From NCBI GenBank assembly GCA_017960415.1, contig JAGCZE010000254.1:1-8789 (forward strand): a stretch of DNA of 8,789 nt, written 5' to 3'. A program made the position numbers and the translations under genes. Origin of the DNA: Lachnospiraceae bacterium (GTDB lineage: Bacteria > Bacillota_A > Clostridia > Lachnospirales > Lachnospiraceae). Positions 1 through 5,331 of this stretch are shown here, piece after piece. The notes beneath the pieces were generated by a model that searched no databases, was not told where the DNA came from, and was given only the letters and a program-made list of their open reading frames with translations. Position 1 is the stretch's first letter. The number at the start of each line of letters is the position of its first letter.

Positions 1-2
1 AC

Positions 3-347
3 AGAATATTTATCGACAGCGAAGACAGCGAAAGGATAGTAGACCTCGATCTGGACGATACCGATTCGTACGGCCCCGAAACAACGACAATCTATTCCAA
101 GAGGCCCGGAGAATACATTTTTGGCATATATAATTTTTCACACAACAACCGTGAACAATTAAAGAACTCTCAGGCCATAGTCCAGGTTTATCTCGGCAAC
201 AGCGCCGCTCCGGCGTATGTATTCTACGTACCGCAGGAAGACGGCTATTTCTGGGAAGTTTTCCGATATGATGCCAATCGGGACCGCATTACACCGGTGA
301 ACCATATGTATGAAGAATATTGGGATAGGAATTATTTAGGTAATTAA
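3..347 (+). CDS. 3' end of an unidentified protein with a beta-rich, possibly YfaP/DUF2135-like C-terminal domain (5' truncated)
   Basis: An open frame enters from the left edge and ends at TAA 345-347, giving the last 114 residues of a longer protein. The visible part is acidic and beta-strand-like: an Asp-rich stretch (IVDLDLDDTDSYGPE) is followed by a TTTIY strand, a PGEYIFGIYNFS strand and later strands such as AIVQVYLGN and AYVFYVP, ending in an aromatic tail (GYFWEVFRYD). The DxDDTDxYGPE plus G-x-Y-x-x-x-V/I-x-N/Y pattern recalls the carbohydrate-binding-like beta-sandwich of YfaP/DUF2135 proteins, usually extracytoplasmic; this is a memory-based resemblance, not a search result. The gene is closed by its own terminator (355-391), so it is probably a separate transcription unit from the kinase/essC genes, although it could belong to the same island. 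Coding frame is secure; function is not. Confidence 0.7.
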   Translation, partial: RIFIDSEDSERIVDLDLDDTDSYGPETTTIYSKRPGEYIFGIYNFSHNNREQLKNSQAIVQVYLGNSAAPAYVFYVPQEDGYFWEVFRYDANRDRITPVNHMYEEYWDRNYLGN

Positions 348-354
348 GCAATAG

Positions 355-391
355 AAACCGATTTCTGGGATACTCAGGAGTCGGTTTTTTT
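355..391 (+). terminator. Intrinsic (Rho-independent) terminator after the left-edge gene
   Basis: Bases 355-367 (AAACCGATTTCTG) pair with 375-387 (CAGGAGTCGGTTT) over 13 positions, with G-U wobbles in the middle and a 7-base loop (GGATACT). The 3' arm runs straight into a T tract ending at 391. It lies 8 bases after the TAA of the left-edge gene and separates that gene from the following ones. Confidence 0.88.
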
Positions 392-439
392 GTGTGAAAA
401 ATGCGATTTTATACGGCTTTTATCAATATATTTTCGAGA

Positions 440-474
440 TTGTATTGTATAACAGCGTGTGATAAAATTTTATC
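440..474 (+). promoter_or_regulatory. Candidate promoter overlapped by a 14-bp palindromic operator-like site
   Basis: TTGTAT (440-445) is followed after 17 bases by TAAAAT (463-468), and TGA directly before it makes an extended -10 (TGATAAAAT). The -35 matches consensus poorly (3 of 6); the -10 is 5 of 6. A perfect palindrome, GATAAAATTTTATC (461-474), covers the -10, so a dimeric regulator bound there would block the polymerase. The palindrome is AT-rich and could be chance. A start near 475 would give a leader of about 90 bases before ATG 564. This 348-563 gap holds the terminator, this candidate, an unpaired TTGACA at 513-518 and a ribosome binding site (AGGTGGGGG, 552-560); nothing else was recognised. 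Confidence 0.4.
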
Positions 475-563
475 GAATGTGGCATATTGTAATATCCTGT
501 AAACTAAAAGGGTTGACAGACCGAATATAAGGGAACTGTTCGGAGACAAAAAGGTGGGGGAAT

Positions 564-1952
564 ATGGCAGAGAATAACAGCTTGGAAAATGCGGTTACAA
601 AGAAAAAGAGATTTCCGATATGGGCGATAATCGCCGCGGCTGTTGTCTTGGTAGCTATTATAGCCACAGGTATTGTTGTGGCTCGTTCAAGCATTACGAA
701 AAAGCGCGTGGCCGAGAAATTGGAGTTGGCAAGAAAGTATGTTTCCGAACTGAATTATGAGCAGGCTATCATTGCTTACAAGGCTGCTATCCGCATCGAT
801 CCGAAAAATGCCGACCTGTATATCGAATTGGCGGAGACATATGTGGAAGCCGGTATGGACGAAGAAGCAATCGATTTGCTGAAGAAAGCCCGGGATAAGG
901 TCAGGAACAAGGATCAGGACAGGATCAAAAATAAGCTCAAAAAAGTTAAAAATGGCGAATCGGATGAGAGCTTTCTGTCGAAATTGCTTGGGGGTACGCA
1001 GGGTGATGATGCCGCCGGGCAGAGTAATGATATAAACGGAAACGCCGGCGAAACGGGCAATGGCGCGGGCGGAAATAACGGTACACCGGGTGCCGATGCC
1101 GGTGAGGCATTCCTTGAAAGCATGGAATATGACAAAGCTCTCGAGGTTTATGAAGATGCGGTAGAGGATGATTCCAAGGATGTTGAGGCACTGCTGGGCA
1201 TTGTCGAGGTTTATATCAGACAGCGTGATTACGAAACCGCTCTGGCAAAAGCGCAGGAGTATTATGATCTGACCGGGGACAGCAGGTTCCTTGAGAAGAT
1301 CGAGATGCTCCAAAGAGGCGATGTTTCGGATTCCAGGGGCAGGAGGCTTAAGAGCACCTATTATGATGCCAGTGGGAATATTGTGTTCTGGCATGAGTTT
1401 ACGTATGATCTGAACGGCAGACAGACAGGAGTGACTGATTACAATCCCGACGGAACAGAGAATTCACATGTCGATCTTTCTCATGATGAAAACATGGATG
1501 TAAACTATTGGTGGAGTAATACCGACGGAGCTGTAGGAAAACTCGAACACATCAAGGAAAACGGCCGGACCGTTCAGGCAAGGCATTATGATCTTAACGG
1601 AGAAATAAACTTTTATGAGGAATATTTCTATGATGAAAACGGAAGATTAAGCTACAGACTGACATATGATGCCGCTAACGGGAACAGATTGACGAGAAAA
1701 GAAGAGAGTTTTTATGATGATGCCGGCAGAGAGATAAAAATGAATTTTTATTATGCGGACGAAACCGGTGAACTGAAGCTTCAATCATACCAGACCCGGG
1801 AATATGACGAGTACGGCAATCTGACCAAATATTCCGGATATAGTTCCGACGGCAGGCTTGAATGGTACGATCTGTACGAGACCGATGAGGAAGGCAGCCG
1901 CGTTGAGTACAAATATAACGGTAACGGGGAGTTGCAGGGGGTTTGGAAGTAA
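564..1952 (+). CDS. Membrane-anchored TPR protein with a YD/YwqK-like repeat tail
   Basis: A 462-residue protein. A short N-terminus with a basic KKKR leads into one membrane span at about residues 17-40 (rich in A, I and V), with no clear signal-peptidase site, so it reads as a signal anchor with the bulk probably outside; basic residues flank both sides, so topology is not certain. Residues ~48-113 look like two TPR units (LNYEQAIIAYKAAIRIDP, MDEEAIDLLKKA). A Gly/Asn/Asp-rich linker spans ~142-180, then another TPR-like pair at ~181-250. Residues ~262-462 hold a series of Y-D-x-x-G units (YDASGN, YDLNGR, YDLNGE, YDENGR, YDDAGR, YDEYGN, YNGNGE), resembling RHS-type YD or YwqK repeats. ATG 564 is preceded by AGGTGGGGG. 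Only 45 bases separate it from the kinase ATG and no terminator lies between, so the two are probably co-transcribed. Role unknown; a surface scaffold or ligand-binding partner of the kinase TPR ectodomain is an inference. Confidence 0.85.
   Translation: MAENNSLENAVTKKKRFPIWAIIAAAVVLVAIIATGIVVARSSITKKRVAEKLELARKYVSELNYEQAIIAYKAAIRIDPKNADLYIELAETYVEAGMDEEAIDLLKKARDKVRNKDQDRIKNKLKKVKNGESDESFLSKLLGGTQGDDAAGQSNDINGNAGETGNGAGGNNGTPGADAGEAFLESMEYDKALEVYEDAVEDDSKDVEALLGIVEVYIRQRDYETALAKAQEYYDLTGDSRFLEKIEMLQRGDVSDSRGRRLKSTYYDASGNIVFWHEFTYDLNGRQTGVTDYNPDGTENSHVDLSHDENMDVNYWWSNTDGAVGKLEHIKENGRTVQARHYDLNGEINFYEEYFYDENGRLSYRLTYDAANGNRLTRKEESFYDDAGREIKMNFYYADETGELKLQSYQTREYDEYGNLTKYSGYSSDGRLEWYDLYETDEEGSRVEYKYNGNGELQGVWK
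1347..1949 (+). repeat. Degenerate Y-D-x-x-G repeat region in the TPR protein
   Basis: This stretch encodes residues ~262-462 of the TPR protein. Y-D/N-x-x-G cores followed by a polar beta-like segment recur seven or more times at irregular 15-40 residue spacing. The repeats are diverged at both protein and DNA level, so they are ancient rather than a recent tandem expansion. The pattern is shared by YD (RHS) and YwqK-type antitoxin-like repeats; I cannot tell the families apart without a profile search. Confidence 0.6.
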
Positions 1953-1985
1953 GGCCCAAAAGGATAAAAAATATAAGTATTGATT

Positions 1986-1990
1986 GAAGG
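1986..1990 (+). promoter_or_regulatory. Ribosome binding site that favours ATG 1998 for the kinase
   Basis: GAAGG ends 7 bases before ATG 1998, a normal spacing. An in-frame TTG at 1980 would add six residues but has no convincing site in front of it (upstream sequence is AAAAAATATAAGTA). The ATG also starts directly before the expected short N-terminal lead of a kinase domain. Confidence 0.65.
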
Positions 1991-1997
1991 TAGTTAT

Positions 1998-4454
1998 ATG
2001 TCCGATTTTTCCAATATTCCGGAACTTGTCCGGACTTATGAAATAGGTGAGCGCCTCGGTGAAGGCGGGTATGGTGTGGTTGTAAAGGCATACCATAAAA
2101 ACCTTCGCAAGGCCGTGGTTATCAAGGAATCCAAGCTGGTCGTCAGCGAGGCCAAGGCCAGGGCCGAAGTGGACATCCTGAAAGATCTGCACCATCCGAA
2201 TCTTCCCCAGGTGTACGACTTCTTTATCGATAATGGGAAAGCATACACCGTTATGGATTTCATAGACGGGGAATCTGTCGGAAGCATGCTCAAAAGAGGT
2301 TACAAATTCACTTCAAAAGAAGTCTATAAGTATGCCAAGCTGCTGCTTCAGGCGGTCGATCATCTGCATTCGCAGAAAATCCCGATTATTCACGGTGACA
2401 TTAAGCCGGATAATATTATGATCACGCCCGATGGCAATCTCTGTCTGATAGATTTCAATATTTCGGGCGTGTCGGATAAAGGTCGGGCGTGTACTACGGG
2501 GTTTACACCGGGTTACGGTTCTCCGGAGCAGGAAAAAGGTTTTATGGCTCTGGCCGAGAAGATCATAGAGATCCGCCGGACAAGGGGAAATACTGTAAAA
2601 CCGATGACTGAACGATTATCCGGTGAAACCGTTACGGAACGCCTGATCGAAGATTCAAGAGAAAACGGTGGATATGTTTCAACTTTCCAATTGTTTGATG
2701 ATACGGATGAGCTGGGGTCCCAAGGCCAAACGGCTCCTCGTGGTTCTGCTCCGGTTCCGACAGGAAAGAACGGAACGGAGATATTGATTGATGAAAATGA
2801 GCCCGGACGTTCTCTTTCGCAGGATGGCCGTAACCCTTCAGGCGGCGCGTCAAATCAGAAAGCACAGGATAATTCCCCGGAGTCTTACGGGATAAAGCTT
2901 GAAATACCGATTGACAAGCGGTCGGATGTCTATAGCGCGGGTGCGACAATATATCACATGTTTACCGGTCATATTTATGACAGGAGCAAGACGGAAGCGC
3001 TCAAATCCAACGTCAGTGAGGCATTTGTTTATATCCTGAACAAGTCGCTTCAGCTTAATCCAAATAACAGATTTCAAAACGGCGGAGAAATGCTGAAAGC
3101 GATCGACCAGATATACAAGAAGGATAAGCGCTACAGAGGTCTGATCGTCAGGACAGCTATTTTCAGAATACTGCTGGTGATCGGCATCATAGCAGGAATT
3201 GTGCTTGTAAGGGAAGGCGGAAAGCAGAAAACGATCGAGAAACAGGATCGGTACGAAGAACTGATAGACAAGCTGGAAAGTATTCGGGAGGAAATTGAAG
3301 ATAATACAATAAGTTCTGCATCTGAAGTCGTAATCGGGGCTGAAAGTGCTGAACCCGCAGTTCCGGAAGAATTTGACAGGATATACAATAAAGCCACAGA
3401 TCTGCTTCCCGAGAGAGAAGACGCATATCTTCAGAGAGCAATGCTGTTATACAAAAACGGAAGCTACGGAAAAGGTGCTGAATATATTTTTGATTGCCTT
3501 CAGGAAGCGGCCATAGAATATGACAACGGTACAAAGGCAAATATGTATCAGCTTCTGGGCAACTGTTATTACGAGCTGGGATACCTCGAAGAAGCAGCCA
3601 ATGCATTTGAAAACAGTATTGAATACAATGATACAAACGCAAATGTATATATAGATTATGCGATAACATTGGCCGGACTCGGGAAAGAGCAGGAGAGCGA
3701 CGAAGTACTGCAGAAGGCACGCCGGGCAGGTGTCGAAAATGATCTTCTGCTGCTTACACAGGGTGAAATAGGTCTGAGGGAGCTTACCAAGGGAATTGAC
3801 GATAAAGAAAAAGCAGAAACGGTTCTTGTGAATTTCCAAGATTGTTTGTCTGAAACATCAGAAGATTATCTGAGCTTCAGGGCATGCATCGGTGCCGGCA
3901 GGGCATATGACAGGGTAATACGGCATATAAACAGTGAAGATACTTCGAGTTTAAACGGATTGATTGAAAAAAGGATCTCCTTGTTCGAAAATACTGCCAA
4001 CAAGCTTCCTGTAAAGTATCGCCTTCAGTTGTACGAAAATCTCGTAACCTACTGTAACGAGGCGTATCTGATGACGCATGATACCAGGTATGATGACCGG
4101 GCGGTCAATGCTCTGAGCAGCGTCATTGAAACCGGCTACGGAACTATGACGACATATGAGAACATATGTAACATTTACCGGCGCCAGGGCAATTTCGACA
4201 AAGCGCTGGAAACGCTCGGACAGATGGAACAGCACTATTCGGGCAACTATAAGGTCTATCTTCTCTATGCGCTGACCTGTGCCGAGATAGAATCGGCAAA
4301 GGATGTCGAGGAACGCGATTATACGGAATTCGGTTCTTACTATGATAGGGCAAAAGAAGCATATAACGCAATACCTGTAAAGGATGATATGGAAATGGAC
4401 GGTTTGGACCGCATTTATGCGGATCTTGAGAGCAGTGGATGGTTGAGCAGGTGA
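1998..4454 (+). CDS. Transmembrane Ser/Thr protein kinase with TPR ectodomain and a large insert in the kinase C-lobe
   Basis: An 818-residue protein. Hanks-type kinase motifs: Gly loop GEGGYG (21-26), ATP lysine K43 in VVIKE, alpha-C glutamate E57, catalytic loop HGDIKPDN (132-139; D134, K136, N139), metal-binding D152 in DFN instead of DFG, activation segment with T166, T167, T170 and SPEQ (175-178), alpha-F D310 (KRSDVYSAG), and R358 in NPNNRF. Between SPEQ and alpha-F lies an unusual low-complexity insert of about 120 residues (~183-305). One membrane span follows at ~385-405, then a short coiled-coil-like stretch and a long helical region (~457-818) with TPR-like units (for example 480-505, 516-578 and 715-745). 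Expected topology is kinase inside, TPRs outside. There are no PASTA repeats. The layout parallels EssB/YukC of T7SSb (pseudokinase, span, ectodomain), but the catalytic residues suggest activity. It sits between the TPR/YD gene and the FHA-like/essC genes; control of the secretion system is inferred. Confidence 0.9.
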   Translation: MSDFSNIPELVRTYEIGERLGEGGYGVVVKAYHKNLRKAVVIKESKLVVSEAKARAEVDILKDLHHPNLPQVYDFFIDNGKAYTVMDFIDGESVGSMLKRGYKFTSKEVYKYAKLLLQAVDHLHSQKIPIIHGDIKPDNIMITPDGNLCLIDFNISGVSDKGRACTTGFTPGYGSPEQEKGFMALAEKIIEIRRTRGNTVKPMTERLSGETVTERLIEDSRENGGYVSTFQLFDDTDELGSQGQTAPRGSAPVPTGKNGTEILIDENEPGRSLSQDGRNPSGGASNQKAQDNSPESYGIKLEIPIDKRSDVYSAGATIYHMFTGHIYDRSKTEALKSNVSEAFVYILNKSLQLNPNNRFQNGGEMLKAIDQIYKKDKRYRGLIVRTAIFRILLVIGIIAGIVLVREGGKQKTIEKQDRYEELIDKLESIREEIEDNTISSASEVVIGAESAEPAVPEEFDRIYNKATDLLPEREDAYLQRAMLLYKNGSYGKGAEYIFDCLQEAAIEYDNGTKANMYQLLGNCYYELGYLEEAANAFENSIEYNDTNANVYIDYAITLAGLGKEQESDEVLQKARRAGVENDLLLLTQGEIGLRELTKGIDDKEKAETVLVNFQDCLSETSEDYLSFRACIGAGRAYDRVIRHINSEDTSSLNGLIEKRISLFENTANKLPVKYRLQLYENLVTYCNEAYLMTHDTRYDDRAVNALSSVIETGYGTMTTYENICNIYRRQGNFDKALETLGQMEQHYSGNYKVYLLYALTCAEIESAKDVEERDYTEFGSYYDRAKEAYNAIPVKDDMEMDGLDRIYADLESSGWLSR

Positions 4455-4460
4455 AAGGAG
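4454..4460 (+). promoter_or_regulatory. Strong ribosome binding site for the 44-residue membrane protein
   Basis: AAAGGAG overlaps the last base of the kinase stop codon and lies 10 bases before ATG 4471. Its extension AAAGGAGATGATC is close to the full anti-Shine-Dalgarno complement. It argues that the short frame is translated and rules out ATG 4461, which abuts the site. Confidence 0.75.
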
Positions 4461-4470
4461 ATGATCGCAA

Positions 4471-4605
4471 ATGTCAGGACAGATGATGGAAATGATCGGT
4501 TATATTGTTGCCGGCGTCTCGGGAGTGCTCCTGATATTGTCGGAAGTCATATTCAGGAAAAGAAAAAAGACAATCGTGAACAGAATATATGAAAGGTTGG
4601 AGTAA
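4471..4605 (+). CDS. Small single-span membrane protein (44 aa)
   Basis: ATG 4471 to TAA 4603-4605 encodes 44 residues. A Met-rich N-terminus (MSGQMMEM) is followed by a hydrophobic helix at about residues 9-31 (IGYIVAGVSGVLLILSEVIF) and then a strongly basic tail starting RKRKK and ending in YERLE. The positive-inside rule puts the N-terminus outside and the basic tail in the cytoplasm. It starts 16 bases after the kinase stop with an excellent ribosome binding site, so it is almost certainly translated from the same message. I recognise no family; it is too short and of the wrong type for the ubiquitin-like YukD/EsaB or for WXG100 proteins. A membrane partner of the kinase or of EssC is possible but unproven. 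Confidence 0.75.
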   Translation: MSGQMMEMIGYIVAGVSGVLLILSEVIFRKRKKTIVNRIYERLE

Positions 4606-4661
4606 CAGAGCAAACATCATATATTTTGAACAAAAAATTGACCGGGGACAGAGAAAAACAG

Positions 4662-4690
4662 TTGAAATATTCCAATACAGGCTATAAAAT
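4662..4690 (+). promoter_or_regulatory. Candidate sigma-A promoter ahead of the FHA-like gene and essC
   Basis: TTGAAA (4662-4667) and TAAAAT (4685-4690) are separated by 17 bases; -35 matches consensus at 5 of 6 positions (TTGAAA vs TTGACA) and -10 at 5 of 6. It lies in the 131-base gap between the small membrane gene and ATG 4737 and would give a leader of about 40 bases. No terminator is seen in the gap, so read-through from upstream is also expected and this would be an internal second promoter. Confidence 0.5.
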
Positions 4691-4736
4691 GAAAAATGTG
4701 TAAAATTATTTCTGACACGCCGGAGAAGATCCAATT

Positions 4737-5291
4737 ATGGGAAAAGTTATAATCGCAATCGTGGCCGTAGCTGCAGTAGCTCTGATAGTTCTGGTCACAC
4801 GTCTTATCTCAAAGAAAAAAAAGCACAAAGAAGAGGAATATCAAGCTTCGAAACAGCGAAGGGATGAATCGTTAAAAGCGGCTCTTGCAAATCCTATGAC
4901 CGAAAAAGCGGTCAAACAGGATGAATACAAACCTTATAAGGTTACCTATAAGGCTGAGAATGATGACACTTCCAAAGATGATACCCCCTCCCTACAGATT
5001 GAAAAAGAAAGTAAGATTTCCAAAGAAAAATATATTTTCAGAAGCGACAAAACCATTGTTATCGGAAAACAATTCGGTAAATGCGGCGTATTTGGAGACA
5101 AGGAAAATGTTGAATCTCTGTTTCGCATAATCTACTATGAGGACGCATATTGTATTGTATCTGATAGCGGTATTACAGCTGAGCTGCGTCGCGGCTCAAA
5201 AAAAATGACAATAGAAGGCGACGCTGTCAAGCTTCGGTCAGGCGATGTGCTGAATTGTGAAGGAGTTTTGTTCAGGTTTACTCTGGTTTGA
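4737..5291 (+). CDS. Membrane-anchored protein with a degenerate FHA-like domain
   Basis: A 184-residue protein. Residues ~3-23 form one hydrophobic span, followed by a basic patch (SKKKKHK), placing the rest in the cytoplasm. Residues ~30-95 are charged, helical to disordered. Residues ~97-184 read as a small beta-sandwich of FHA type: TIVIGKQFGKCGVFG occupies the place of the FHA IGR strand-loop, followed by FRIIYYEDAYCIVSD, TAELRRG and a closing LRSGDVLNCEGVLFRFTLV, which matches the typical FHA ending (L-x-x-G-D-x-L ... F-x-F). The phosphothreonine-reading Arg, the S-x-x-H pair and the N-G are not seen, so it is probably a structural pseudo-FHA. GGAG (4722-4725) lies 11 bases before ATG. 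Its stop is 40 bases before the essC start; a partner or adaptor for the EssC FHA region is inferred. The gene family is not identified. Confidence 0.85.
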   Translation: MGKVIIAIVAVAAVALIVLVTRLISKKKKHKEEEYQASKQRRDESLKAALANPMTEKAVKQDEYKPYKVTYKAENDDTSKDDTPSLQIEKESKISKEKYIFRSDKTIVIGKQFGKCGVFGDKENVESLFRIIYYEDAYCIVSDSGITAELRRGSKKMTIEGDAVKLRSGDVLNCEGVLFRFTLV

Positions 5292-5317
5292 TGACAAACG
5301 TGAAAATAAACGGATCC

Positions 5318-5322
5318 GGAGG
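5318..5322 (+). promoter_or_regulatory. essC: Ribosome binding site fixing the TTG start of essC
   Basis: GGAGG lies 9 bases before TTG 5332. No in-frame ATG occurs until 5380, which has no ribosome binding site and would remove the first FHA beta strand (TLTIYTQRTY). The TTG start restores the usual EssC N-terminus, which begins at once with a beta strand. Confidence 0.75.
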
Positions 5323-5331
5323 TTAAGGGGT

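Noticed and set aside
513..518. Perfect TTGACA -35 box before the TPR gene
   Set aside because: The hexamer at 17-base spacing (CTGTTC, 536-541) is not a -10, and shifts of one or two bases give nothing better.
521..543. Inverted repeat CCGAA...TTCGG
   Set aside because: Only five base pairs with a 13-base loop; too weak to call a hairpin or operator.
687..1394. Long minus-strand open frame (235 codons) inside the TPR gene
   Set aside because: It lies opposite a well-supported gene with TM, TPR and repeat motifs, has no domain I recognise and no ribosome binding site that stands out; an antisense shadow.
1347..1949. RHS polymorphic toxin or contact-dependent toxin tail
   Set aside because: YD-like units are few and diverged, there is no RHS core (DPxG) motif and no toxin domain after them; the protein ends with the repeats.
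1980..1997. Upstream TTG start for the kinase
   Set aside because: No suitable ribosome binding site before it, whereas ATG 1998 has GAAGG at 7-base spacing.
4471..4605. YukD/EsaB or a WXG100 (Esx) protein in the small gene
   Set aside because: At 44 residues with a membrane helix and no WXG motif it fits neither family.
5284..5331. Possible frameshift joining the FHA-like gene to essC
   Set aside because: The FHA-like protein ends right after its expected last beta strand and essC has its own strong GGAGG site and start; two separate genes explain the region fully.
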